From Phaeodactylibacter xiamenensis (GTDB lineage Bacteria; Bacteroidota; Bacteroidia; Chitinophagales; Saprospiraceae), in assembly GCF_000759025.1 (NCBI RefSeq), contig NZ_JPOS01000012.1, positions 1 to 64,000 on the forward strand: a stretch of DNA of 64,000 nucleotides. Direction: 5' to 3'. Shown here one piece after another: positions 34,037 to 42,736 of the stretch. How positions within the stretch are numbered: the stretch's first letter is position 1; each line of letters begins with the position of its first letter. A program made the translations under genes and the position numbers. The notes beneath the pieces are model-generated. The model was not told the DNA's origin, searched no databases, and saw only the letters and a program-made list of their open reading frames with translations.

Positions 34037-35524
34037 TTAGAATCCGCCTTCTTCCTTTTTGACACCTGCAGGCGGGTCCATCTCCACATCATCTGGCTGC
34101 GCCACCCGGAATTCCACACGGCGGTTCATGTAGCTGTTGCCGCTTGGTACCAGCAGCTCAGACTCGCCCTTCCACTGAACGACAAAGCGGCCACGGCCGA
34201 TGCCATGGTTGGACACCATATGATCAACAACTGCTTTGGCACGAAGGTAAGACAGCTCATCATTATAGGATTCCGGTGCAGATGCATCCGCAAAGCCGGT
34301 CACCACAATTCTCAGCTGAGGATTGCCTTTCATCATACGGGCGATGGAAGCCAGCGTTCCGTAGTCTGCATATTTAATGCGGTCACTATCGGTGCCAAAG
34401 TGGATCATTGGCAGAAACCATTCGGTCATTTGACCACCACCGGCTCCACCGGACTCATTCTGCCGCAGCTGGTAATTTTGCAGCTCTTCTGAAATAATTT
34501 CCCGGACACGGTCTTCGCTCACGCCACCGCCAGGCACAGAAGTAGGATTGACCACTACGCCTTCCTCGTTCACCCGCTCACCCGGGCGTGGAGGGAAGTA
34601 AGGCTCCCGGTCTTTGTAGTCGGGCACGCCATCGCGGTCGCTATCAAGCGTGCGGCCCTTAGTATCTACGGGTACATCAGGTGGGGTGTTTGGCTCCTGG
34701 TCAATAGCATCAATCACACCATCACCATCGGAATCCTGAAGGGCAGCGCCCTGGTTTTTCTTGATGTTATCCAGCTCGTTCATCACGTTTTCCATTGGGT
34801 TTACCCAATACAACGGAGGAGAGGCTTTGGTCGCATTGCCAATATTGAAATTAAGCCGGACACTAGTGTAGTTGAGCATGTCCCGGGAAAGGGTGCGGTT
34901 GCCGCCCCCCTGAATGGTTTGCCCGTCAATATTGTCGCCCAGGGAGCCCATTGGGAAAAAGATCTGATGCTCCAGGCCAATATTCATCCGGTCACTGATA
35001 CGGAAAGCTATACCGGCACCGGTAGCTACATGAGGGGCAATGGAAAAAGCAGGGTCTGTCAGGTCACCACTGCGCTGATCTACATTCACTCTGGGCTTGA
35101 AGGCAGCACCACCTACGCCAACCAGGGCGTAGAGATTGGTCTTACGGGTAGACCGGTTCCAGCGAAGGTTATTGGCTGAGATAATACCAAAAGCCGTACC
35201 GGAAATATAGGTGGTTTCGTGCTCGAAGAAATCGTCATCAACCGGATCACCTTCTTCTCCACGGGCTGAGCCGTAAAAGCCATCGAAGCGGACCGAGAAA
35301 ACGTAGTCCAGTGATTTTCTAACGTGGAAACCCACGCCATAACTGGGCTGATGAGGCACATCGCCACCTACAAAGAAGTAGCCACCGTGCAAACCAAATT
35401 CAATCATGTCTTTCGGGGTACCGTAATCGGCACCAGATTCTTCTTCTTCCTGAGCATGGAGGACGGCAACTCCAATGAAGAATAAAAGAGTCAGCAGAAG
35501 GGTACTTCTCTTTGTCATAGTCAT
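34037..35524 (-). CDS. OmpA family outer membrane protein with TSP3-type calcium loops
   Basis: A 495-residue outer-membrane protein. The signal peptide is MTMTKRSTLLLTLLFFIGVAVLHAQ. An N-terminal 8-strand-type barrel spans about residues 30-235 (EFGLHGGYFFVGGDV ... YTSVRLNFNIG). A linker has thrombospondin type 3 calcium loops (DSDGDGVIDAIDQEPN, DSDRDGVPDYKDREPY). The C-terminal OmpA peptidoglycan-binding domain has IHFGTDSDRIK, VTGFADASAPESYNDELSYLRAKAV and MNRRVEFRV. It links outer membrane and cell wall. It has the best-supported promoter on this strand and its own terminator, so it is monocistronic. Confidence 0.92.
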   Translation of the reverse strand: MTMTKRSTLLLTLLFFIGVAVLHAQEEEESGADYGTPKDMIEFGLHGGYFFVGGDVPHQPSYGVGFHVRKSLDYVFSVRFDGFYGSARGEEGDPVDDDFFEHETTYISGTAFGIISANNLRWNRSTRKTNLYALVGVGGAAFKPRVNVDQRSGDLTDPAFSIAPHVATGAGIAFRISDRMNIGLEHQIFFPMGSLGDNIDGQTIQGGGNRTLSRDMLNYTSVRLNFNIGNATKASPPLYWVNPMENVMNELDNIKKNQGAALQDSDGDGVIDAIDQEPNTPPDVPVDTKGRTLDSDRDGVPDYKDREPYFPPRPGERVNEEGVVVNPTSVPGGGVSEDRVREIISEELQNYQLRQNESGGAGGGQMTEWFLPMIHFGTDSDRIKYADYGTLASIARMMKGNPQLRIVVTGFADASAPESYNDELSYLRAKAVVDHMVSNHGIGRGRFVVQWKGESELLVPSGNSYMNRRVEFRVAQPDDVEMDPPAGVKKEEGGF

Positions 35525-35885
35525 AGGGATTAATGTTAATTTAAGATGAGATAACAGAAAAGGCTTGATAGGCTATGCCTGCCAAACCTTTAACGTTGCC
35601 GCCATTTGGGGGGCAATTGTACATCTTTTTCTTTTCGTTTAATTACTTAAATCGGTAAAATGATCGCGATCTGCCGGCAGCATATGATGCCCTAAGTGCA
35701 TGCGCACAACTGCCGTACAGAAAGATTAAGACGCAAAGTTACTGCATAATTCTACGCAGTCCAAACCATTGGGTTGCATCTACTCATATAAATTCGATCT
35801 AAAAATAGCAATAATTTTGGTTTCCTGTACTATTCACTAATTGTTCGCCTCTATTTTGAAGGCCTCACCACCCGGGAAAACAAGA
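35525..35885. other. Intergenic stretch with the OmpA-family promoter
   Basis: 361 bp between two minus-strand genes. It contains a full-consensus promoter at 35734-35765, giving a leader of about 200 nt. No terminator for the upstream dehydrogenase is visible, and no coding sequence. Confidence 0.5.
35734..35765 (-). promoter_or_regulatory. Promoter of the OmpA-family gene (TTTG-N20-TAACTTTG)
   Basis: On the minus strand TTTG (35765-35762), a 20-bp spacer and TAACTTTG (35741-35734) match the Bacteroidota consensus at both boxes with standard spacing. The start site would be near 35727, leaving a leader of about 200 nt before 35524. Confidence 0.65.
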
Positions 35886-37139
35886 TCAAACGGCAACCGG
35901 CTCCGGTAAAGCCATCAGGTGCTGCAGTGCATCGCTTAAAGCATTGGAAGCAATACGGTTACTATTGTCCGGGTATTGTTCTTTCAGCCGCTCCAGTGCA
36001 CCACGAATCGTAGCCGACACATCACTAAAGATGGCTTCATCCGTCATTTCTGCCTCTGCCTTCATGAAGTAGGCAAACACCCGGGCCATGCCACAGTTGG
36101 CGATAAAGTCGGGAATCAGGCTGAGTTGCTGATCCGTCCAGACCGCTGTTGGGCCAAAAAATACGCCATCATCGACAAAGGGTACGTTGGCACCACAGGA
36201 GATGACCTCTGCACCACCTTCAACCAGCTGCTCTACCTGCTCGCGGGTGACCAGCTTCGAGGCTGCTCCCGGAATAAAGATGTCAGCACCCAGGGACCAA
36301 ATCTTTTCATTGACTTCTTCAAATGGCAATAATTCGTCCGCAACGAGTTTATTCCCCTGCTTGCGGACAAAGAGCTCCTTTACTTCTTCCATGCCCAAAC
36401 CTTCCCGGCTAATCACGCCGCCCTCCCGGTCGATAATGCCCAGGATGCGCGCGCCCGAAAGCGAAAGGTAGCTTGCTGCTGCTGAAGCGACGTTGCCCCA
36501 GCCCTGAATAATGGCGGTTTTGCCTTCCAGGGAAGTACCATGGTAGATCTCATAAAAATGGCGGACCGACTCTGCAACCCCAAAACCGGTAATCAAATCC
36601 GCAACGGCATACTTATGCCCATCGGGCACGAAACGGGGATCCTCTACAATTTTTGCGCAGCCGTAGCGCAGCTGTCCGATAATTTTCACCTTATCGCCAC
36701 GGGTGGAGTTGAGATGGCCATTCACAATACCTTCCTGCGGATGCCATAGCCCCAGGCGCTCGGTAATGGGGATGACGTCTTTAAGCTCATCCACATTGAG
36801 GTCGCCACCGGTGCCGTAGTACGTTTTCAGAATAGGAAGTGCGGCCGCGTACCAACGTTGCAGTACCTCATTGCGGCGGGGATCGGAAGGGTCGAAATTG
36901 ATGCCGGACTTGGCGCCGCCAATCGCCGGGCCGCATACGGAAAACTTTACTTCCATCACCTTAGCCAGAGAGATGACTTCTTCTTTGGTTAGCCCTTTAC
37001 GCATCCGTGTGCCACCGCCCGCAGCACCATTACGAAGGGAGTTGATGACAATCCAGCCTTCGGCTTCCGTCTCGGCGTCTTTCCATTCAAAGACAATCTC
37101 AGGCTGCTTGGCTTTATACTGTTCGAGTAGATTTTGCAT
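35886..37139 (-). CDS. Glu/Leu/Phe/Val dehydrogenase
   Basis: A 417-residue NAD(P)-dependent amino-acid dehydrogenase, catalysing reversible oxidative deamination to the 2-oxo acid. The active-site Lys77 lies in GGAKSGI. The Gly-rich dinucleotide site is IIQGWGNVASAAA at about residue 220, with IDREGG at the end of the second strand. GLWHPQEGIVNGHLNSTRGD is a segment seen in this Bacteroidota branch. Whether glutamate or a branched-chain amino acid is preferred cannot be read with confidence. A TAnnTTTG element stands 33 bp upstream. The MFS gene upstream on the same strand ends 61 bp before it. Confidence 0.9.
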   Translation of the reverse strand: MQNLLEQYKAKQPEIVFEWKDAETEAEGWIVINSLRNGAAGGGTRMRKGLTKEEVISLAKVMEVKFSVCGPAIGGAKSGINFDPSDPRRNEVLQRWYAAALPILKTYYGTGGDLNVDELKDVIPITERLGLWHPQEGIVNGHLNSTRGDKVKIIGQLRYGCAKIVEDPRFVPDGHKYAVADLITGFGVAESVRHFYEIYHGTSLEGKTAIIQGWGNVASAAASYLSLSGARILGIIDREGGVISREGLGMEEVKELFVRKQGNKLVADELLPFEEVNEKIWSLGADIFIPGAASKLVTREQVEQLVEGGAEVISCGANVPFVDDGVFFGPTAVWTDQQLSLIPDFIANCGMARVFAYFMKAEAEMTDEAIFSDVSATIRGALERLKEQYPDNSNRIASNALSDALQHLMALPEPVAV

Positions 37140-37171
37140 GAGCTTTGGTTTTCCTGGTTAACAAGGCCCTG

Positions 37172-37179
37172 CAAAAGTA
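37172..37179 (-). promoter_or_regulatory. Candidate -7 element TACTTTTG of the dehydrogenase gene
   Basis: Minus-strand match to TAnnTTTG, 33 bp before the ATG at 37139. It gives a short leader of about 25 nt. No -33 TTG at standard spacing. Confidence 0.45.
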
Positions 37180-37199
37180 CAAAATAGTTCGTACACTAA

Positions 37200-38369
37200 C
37201 TATCTTGCATGGGTGCGTTTTCGCCATTCCAGATAGCCCAGCGCCAGGAGGCATAGCAAAGCGGAAGCCAGGAAAACTTCCGCAAAATTAGCAGGCGTAT
37301 TATCGTATACCCAGGCAGAATAGAGCGCGCCTCCCCCAATGCCCACCTCCAGAGCGATATAGGCGGTGGCCATTGCCCGGCCACGGTAACGGCTGTCACT
37401 TCGGTCTACCACCCAGGCAAATGCAGTCGGGCCAAGTACTCCGGTACAAAATCCGAGGGCTCCAGCCCCCACCATCAGCATCAGGGGGCTATTGGCGTAC
37501 CCCAAAAGCACTAAAGCGCCGGCAGTAAGGATGAGGGATAGCTGCAAAACAGGCTCCCGCCCGAACCGGTCGGAGGAACGCCCGGCAATCAGGCGGGACA
37601 GCAGCCCCATCGCGGTGAAACTGGTAAAAAACAGCCCTTTGTTGGCCATACCCAGATAATCTGCCTGATCGGGCACAACGGTAAGCAATACTCCAAAACA
37701 GGCGTAGGACAAACCAATAATGATCGCTGGCGGCACCGCAGTAGGCTCAAGGAAATCCTTCCATCCCACCCTTAGCAGCCCTGGCCGGAAAGCCTGCCGC
37801 TCAGGCAGCGTCTCCTTCATCCCCATCAGAATCAGAATGGAAAGCAACGCTAATCCGGAGGACACGTAAAACATCAGGTCTATGGAGTAGGCCAGCACCA
37901 GCCAGCTGCCTACCGGCGGAAAGATAGAGGAGCCCAGGTTCATGCTCACTCCCAATATACCCATTGCTTCGCCCCGGCGGTATGGGGGCGCAATATCAGC
38001 TACACAAGCGGAAGAAGCCGTAGGTTTAAACCCGGTGGAAAAGCCATGAAAAAACCGTAGCCAAAGAAACCCGGCTACCCCGGAAACCAGGGGGTAAAGC
38101 AAACTGCAAACTACACACACCATGGAGCCAAAGACCATGACCGGCACCCGCCCCACTGTATCGGTCAGCCGGCCGCTGAAGGGGCGGGACAACCCCGCCA
38201 TAAGTGTAAAGAGCGCGATAATCAGCCCCTTGTAATCTTCACCGCCCATGCTTTCGAGGTACGCAGGCAGCTCCGGGATAATCATGTTGAAACTTCCCGC
38301 AAACAAGGCATGGCTCAGGCATAACAGCCAGAATTGGGTCGTGTAGAGTGGCTCCTTTTCCGTATGCAT
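37200..38369 (-). CDS. Major facilitator superfamily transporter
   Basis: A 389-residue 12-helix membrane transporter. The start at 38369 (MHTEKEPLYTTQFW) is preferred over one 21 bp upstream because it leads straight into the first helix. The loop between helices 2 and 3 carries the MFS signature GRLTDTVGRVPVM, repeated in the second half as GRSSDRFGREPVL. The sequence AGLSRPFSGRLTD is typical of drug- or metabolite-efflux-like members. The substrate is unknown. The gene overlaps no neighbour and is divergent from the ureohydrolase-like gene. Confidence 0.88.
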   Translation of the reverse strand: MHTEKEPLYTTQFWLLCLSHALFAGSFNMIIPELPAYLESMGGEDYKGLIIALFTLMAGLSRPFSGRLTDTVGRVPVMVFGSMVCVVCSLLYPLVSGVAGFLWLRFFHGFSTGFKPTASSACVADIAPPYRRGEAMGILGVSMNLGSSIFPPVGSWLVLAYSIDLMFYVSSGLALLSILILMGMKETLPERQAFRPGLLRVGWKDFLEPTAVPPAIIIGLSYACFGVLLTVVPDQADYLGMANKGLFFTSFTAMGLLSRLIAGRSSDRFGREPVLQLSLILTAGALVLLGYANSPLMLMVGAGALGFCTGVLGPTAFAWVVDRSDSRYRGRAMATAYIALEVGIGGGALYSAWVYDNTPANFAEVFLASALLCLLALGYLEWRKRTHAR

Positions 38370-38431
38370 GCGCAAATATAGAAACCACACCCTATCTTTA
38401 CCCGCCGTACAGACAAAACCTATGCCTTCTT

Positions 38432-39526
38432 ATGCTTCACAACTGGCTACAACCACTTAAACCGCTGGCTTCTTCTTTTCCTGATGATTGCCTGGGCAGT
38501 ACTATTCAGCGGTACGAACGGACTTTCCCGGCTCTGGCCAAGGGCTCTGTTGCGATCCTCGGCCTGGGCGCCGAACAAGCCGATGTGGTCCGGCAAAGCC
38601 TGTATGCCCTCAAAAGCCCCTTTGAAGGTTTGCCTATCGCGGATCTGGGCAATGCCCGCAAACAGGAAAGCATTTTTCTTATCCCGCTTATTAAGGAATT
38701 GCTGGAAAGCGAAGTGATGCCCATTCTCATCGGCAGCCATCCGGCGCAGGCACTGGCACAATATAAAGCCTATCAGGAACTGCAGTACCTCATCAATCTG
38801 GTGGTGGTAGATGAGAAGGTGCCTTACCACACTACTGTACGTGATACCGGCACTTTTTACCTTCAGGAAATTATCGATAGCCCGCGCTCCAGCCTTTTCC
38901 ACCTGAGCTTTATTGGCGGGCAGGCCCATTACCTTTCTCCGGCCACGCTAACGGCACTACAGAAGCGGTACTTTGACTATGTCCGTTTGGGCAAAGCCCG
39001 TTCAGAATTGCCGGAGCTCGAGCCGATCATCCGGGACGGGGACCTGCTGAGCTTCAACCTCTCTGCCATCAAGGGTATGGAGGCCCTGGGGCAGGAACGC
39101 CCCTCCCCTAACGGCTTCAGCAGTGACGAAGCCTGCCAGATTGCCCGCTATGCCGGCATGAGCGACAAGCTGAAATCCTTTGGTATTTATGGCTTTGAGC
39201 CACAAATGGATTTCATGGAGCAGACCGCCCAGCTCATGGCTCAAATGATTTGGTACTTCATTGATGGGTACCTCCACCGAAAGGGGGACTTCCCGTCAAC
39301 GATGGAGGGCCTGGCGGAGTATATCGTGGAATTCAAAGACCACGACTACCAAATCACTTTCTGGCGGAGCGAGCGCAGCAACCGGTGGTGGATGCAGGTA
39401 CCTGTAAAAACGCACCATCAGCTGCAAAGGCACCGCCTCGTACCTTGTTCCTATAACGACTATCTGGAAGCTTGTCAGGGTAAACTGCCCGAACGCCTGC
39501 TTCAGGCGCTGGAACGCTTTAACTAA
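38432..39526 (+). CDS. Arginase/formimidoylglutamase-fold protein lacking the metal site
   Basis: A 364-residue protein of the ureohydrolase superfamily by overall pattern, such as VAILGLGAEQADVVRQSLY near the N-terminus, EVMPILIGSHPAQALAQY and FHLSFIGGQAHYLS. The three metal-binding motifs are altered: GGDHS appears as IGSHP, DAHxD as VDEKVPY, and SxDxDxxDP as SFNLSAIKGM. At least four of the six usual ligands are missing, so manganese hydrolysis is unlikely. It may be a structural or regulatory relative. I start at 38432 (MLHNWLQPLKPL) because earlier codons overlap the divergent gene. Its 3' end overlaps the convergent murF by 8 bp. The family call is by pattern only. Confidence 0.72.
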   Translation: MLHNWLQPLKPLASSFPDDCLGSTIQRYERTFPALAKGSVAILGLGAEQADVVRQSLYALKSPFEGLPIADLGNARKQESIFLIPLIKELLESEVMPILIGSHPAQALAQYKAYQELQYLINLVVVDEKVPYHTTVRDTGTFYLQEIIDSPRSSLFHLSFIGGQAHYLSPATLTALQKRYFDYVRLGKARSELPELEPIIRDGDLLSFNLSAIKGMEALGQERPSPNGFSSDEACQIARYAGMSDKLKSFGIYGFEPQMDFMEQTAQLMAQMIWYFIDGYLHRKGDFPSTMEGLAEYIVEFKDHDYQITFWRSERSNRWWMQVPVKTHHQLQRHRLVPCSYNDYLEACQGKLPERLLQALERFN

Positions 39527-40823
39527 GCAAGCCCTCCAGCTTGTTGCTCCGCGAGCCTTTGATCATGATGTGCACGCCCTGATAATCCTGCTGCTCAAAC
39601 CAGGTCCGTAAGGCTTGTACATCAGGGAAGTACGGCAAACCAGCTGCCTTTGCCGGTGCCTCAAATGCCTTGCCAACCAAAAGCACAGACGCCAGGGGCT
39701 GCTCCAAAGCAAGCTCTACTATTGCGGCATGTTCCTGCTCGCTATCTGCCCCCAGTTCCAGCATTTCCCCCATAATTGCGATGCGCTGCGACGCTTCCAT
39801 CTGAGCAAAGGCCAGCAGGGCATTGCGCATACTTGTCGGATTCGCGTTATAGGCATCCATAAAGTAAGTGTTCCCGCCTTTTTCAAAAATCTGCGTCCGC
39901 ATATTTTCAGGGAGATATGCCTCTACCGCTGCCTTTATCTTTTGCCCCGGCACCCCAAAGTGCATCCCCAGGGCTGTAGCAGTCATTATATTGTTGAAAT
40001 TATACCGCCCGATGAGCTTACTACCGGATTCCACCCTGCTGCCGGAGACCGGATCCCGAAAAGCGAAGGACAAAAAGGGCTGTTCTCCTGTTAATTCCAC
40101 CGGGAGATACTCCTCAGCATCCCATGCACCGCTTCCGTAATTGACATGCCGCTTACAGGGGGAAGCCAGGTCCTGCAAAAATCGCTCGTCCTGATTGATG
40201 AAAACCAGCCCCTCCCGCTCGGCCAGAAAGCGGTACAGTTCTGACTTGCCTTTTTTTACGCCTTCTATGCCACCGAAGCCCTCCAGGTGCGCCTTCCCGA
40301 TATTGGTGATCAGCCCGTGAGAAGGTTCTGCAATCCGGCTTAGCTCATCAATCTCACCCTGATGGTTAGCCCCCATTTCGATTACAGCAAACTCCGTATC
40401 CCGGGGCATCGCCAGCAGGGTCAGAGGCACACCGATGTGGTTATTGAAATTGCCCTGCGTGAAGTGCAGCTGATACTTTTGGCTGAGCACCGCCGCTACC
40501 AGCTCTTTTGTAGTGGTCTTCCCGTTGCTCCCGGTAATGCCCAGCACCGGGATATCAAACTGCCGCCGGTGGTGCCGGCCCAATCCCTGAAGGGCCTTCA
40601 GGGTGTCTTCCACGAGCAGGTAGCGCTCTCCATTCACTACGGCAGGATCATCAACCACCGCGTAGGACGCCCCTTTTTCCAAAGCCTGAGCGGCGTACTG
40701 ATTCCCATCAAAGCGATCGCCTTTCAAGGCAATGAAGAGATCGCCGGTATTGATTTTCCGGGAGTCCGTGGTCACGCTCCCGCATGCAACAAAAATCTGA
40801 TAAATTTCCTCGATTGACTTCAT
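39519..40823 (-). CDS. murF: UDP-N-acetylmuramoyl-tripeptide--D-alanyl-D-alanine ligase
   Basis: A 434-residue Mur ligase that adds D-Ala-D-Ala to the peptidoglycan precursor in the cytoplasm. The N-terminal UDP-binding part has TDSRKINTGDLFIALKGDRFDGNQY-type sequence. The ATP site GITGSNGKTTTKE is at residues 96-108. EMGANHQGEI and the segment YNANPTSMRNAL follow, and the C-terminal domain has GEMLELG and MIKGSRSNKLE. All are MurF features. Its ATG lies only 18 bp after a terminator that ends the gldJ transcript. Confidence 0.94.
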   Translation of the reverse strand: MKSIEEIYQIFVACGSVTTDSRKINTGDLFIALKGDRFDGNQYAAQALEKGASYAVVDDPAVVNGERYLLVEDTLKALQGLGRHHRRQFDIPVLGITGSNGKTTTKELVAAVLSQKYQLHFTQGNFNNHIGVPLTLLAMPRDTEFAVIEMGANHQGEIDELSRIAEPSHGLITNIGKAHLEGFGGIEGVKKGKSELYRFLAEREGLVFINQDERFLQDLASPCKRHVNYGSGAWDAEEYLPVELTGEQPFLSFAFRDPVSGSRVESGSKLIGRYNFNNIMTATALGMHFGVPGQKIKAAVEAYLPENMRTQIFEKGGNTYFMDAYNANPTSMRNALLAFAQMEASQRIAIMGEMLELGADSEQEHAAIVELALEQPLASVLLVGKAFEAPAKAAGLPYFPDVQALRTWFEQQDYQGVHIMIKGSRSNKLEGLLS

Positions 40824-40840
40824 GGTAGTTTGAACGTATT

Positions 40841-40883
40841 AAAAAAAGCCTTCATCCCGGCTCGGACCGGAATGAAGGCTTTC
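40841..40883 (-). terminator. Intrinsic terminator between gldJ and murF
   Basis: AAAGCCTTCAT pairs with ATGAAGGCTTT around a CCGG-containing loop (40845-40883), with seven T on the minus strand at 40841-40847. It lies 47 bp after the gldJ stop and ends 18 bp before the murF start codon. Confidence 0.85.
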
Positions 40884-40929
40884 AGTATACTTCACTGATA
40901 CTTAGTCGATACAAGCATCAGCAAGTTGG

Positions 40930-42429
40930 TTAATATCTTCTGCTGCCGCGCTTGCGCTTGGTGTTGAATTGGTGCCCTCCAACATCATCATTGCCGCTCG
41001 GTGAGCCGGTACGGGTCATCGCACACCGGAAACCAATGGTACGCGAGGATTTGTTCTGATCCAGGTAACGACGTGCACCCGGAGACAACCAGAATGCACG
41101 GTCTGCCCAGGACCCGCCTTTATAAACACGGGTCTCATCACTGACTAACGTATGCTCACCCGTGGCGTAATAAGCCTGTGACTGCTTATCGCCGTCCAGG
41201 TAGTTGTATACTTTACCCGTTTTGTAGTTGTCGCGGGTAGCAGCTTCTTCGTCAGTCACATAGCGATAGCGCAAACGGCCGAGGCTGTCTTTCTCCACCG
41301 GGCGGCCATCTTCATCCAGCTCCATTTGCTGGAACTCGCCACCACGGTAGGCATTCAGGTCGTGGTTCTCCGTATCAGACAGCGTAGCGCTTGTCAGTGG
41401 GCGGTAGAGGTCCAGCACCCATTCATTGACGTTGCCTGCCATATTGTACAGGCCAAAGTCATTAGGCATGAAAGAACGGACCGGCGCGGTGATATGCGCA
41501 TCGTCATTCAGGTTACCGGCCATACCCATGTAGTCACCTTTGCCACGCTTGAAGTTAGCCAGGATTTCACCCTGATACTTGTCGCGCTTCTGGTAGCGAA
41601 CGGTATTTCCATCCCATGGATAGAAACGGCGGTCAGAGATCCGCTCGTCCTTCTCCGAGGTTTGATTGCCCTGCAGGGCCAGCGCCGCGTATTCCCACTC
41701 TGCCTCTGTGGGCAGGCGGTAGTCCGGCATCACGATACCATCCTCGAAACGTACCGGGCGCTCTCCGCCGGTGCGCAAATCTTTCAGGTTCTTACGGACA
41801 TCCCCCTGATACTGACCAACAAGGTAAGACTCCGTTACGAAGTTGTCTTCGTCTTTTTGCTCCGTGTTGAGGTTGAGGATACCTTTTTCAACCAGGATCA
41901 TTTCGTTCACCCGGTCAGTACGCCACTTACAGTATTCGGTGGCCTGTACCCAGCTCACACCTACCACGGGGTAATTGTCATATGATGGGTGACGCAGATA
42001 GGTTTCTACGAAAGGCTCGTTAAAAGCCAGTTCTTCGCGCCAAACCAGGGTATCCGGCAGGGCATTGCGGTAAACCTCCGGGTAAGACTCCCCAAAGACA
42101 CGGTCAATCCAATAGAGGTATTCCCGGTAATCGGTATTGGATACCTCCGTTTCGTCCATATAGAAAGAGGAGACGGTAACCCGGCGTGGGATGTTGTTCC
42201 AATCGTAAGTTACGTCTTGCTCAGTGAGGCCCATTGTAAAGGTACCCCCTTCGATCAGCACGAGGTTAGGCCCTGCGACCTGCCCATCGTAATCGAGTTT
42301 TTCATAGCCTCCCCATTTAGTGTCGTTGTACTTCCAGCCTGTTGTGGCAGAGCGTTCCCCACCGCCACAGGAGCTGAGCACGAGCGCTGCACCAAAAAGA
42401 AATGCGCTAAACTTCAGCAGATTTTTCAT
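40930..42429 (-). CDS. gldJ: Gliding motility / T9SS lipoprotein GldJ
   Basis: A 499-residue lipoprotein with a formylglycine-generating-enzyme-like (SUMF1) domain. The start at 42429 yields signal MKNLLKFSAFLFGAALVLSSC with Cys21. A longer frame would add 22 poor residues. The family segment TTGWKYNDTKWGGYE is followed by the SUMF1 pattern: EGGTFTMGL, YMDETEVSNTDYREYLYWI, YPVVGVSWVQATEYCKWR, RLPTEAEWEYAA, GNVNEWVLDLY and GFRCAMTRTG. In flavobacteria GldJ is an outer-membrane partner of GldK and is needed for gliding and T9SS. GldK is the main alternative. Proximity to porU/porV and murF favours GldJ. Confidence 0.88.
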   Translation of the reverse strand: MKNLLKFSAFLFGAALVLSSCGGGERSATTGWKYNDTKWGGYEKLDYDGQVAGPNLVLIEGGTFTMGLTEQDVTYDWNNIPRRVTVSSFYMDETEVSNTDYREYLYWIDRVFGESYPEVYRNALPDTLVWREELAFNEPFVETYLRHPSYDNYPVVGVSWVQATEYCKWRTDRVNEMILVEKGILNLNTEQKDEDNFVTESYLVGQYQGDVRKNLKDLRTGGERPVRFEDGIVMPDYRLPTEAEWEYAALALQGNQTSEKDERISDRRFYPWDGNTVRYQKRDKYQGEILANFKRGKGDYMGMAGNLNDDAHITAPVRSFMPNDFGLYNMAGNVNEWVLDLYRPLTSATLSDTENHDLNAYRGGEFQQMELDEDGRPVEKDSLGRLRYRYVTDEEAATRDNYKTGKVYNYLDGDKQSQAYYATGEHTLVSDETRVYKGGSWADRAFWLSPGARRYLDQNKSSRTIGFRCAMTRTGSPSGNDDVGGHQFNTKRKRGSRRY

Positions 42430-42736
42430 TAGTAGAAAATTTGTTTTTGAGAATCGACCAACAAATACATTTAATATCAAAAACAGCTTTTTCAAAAGCC
42501 ATTATTTGAGCATGAAGTGGCAGGCACTCAGGATTGGAGCGTAGTACGTTACTATTATCCGACCACCACATTTTCCTTTGAGGGCGGGAAATTAGCAATT
42601 TATGATGGCATAGGGAAATGAACGCTGCAAATTAACGCCATTTACATGCCGATACACCAAATCCGGCGCTGCCGTAAGCCGAAAATTTTTAAATAGTGGC
42701 GAGCCACTGTTTTCCTTCGCGCCCAACCAGCCGGGG

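Noticed and set aside
42430-42736. Promoter for gldJ
   Set aside because: Several TTTG-like words occur on the minus strand, but none fits TAnnTTTG with a TTG at 19-20 bp, so no site is called.
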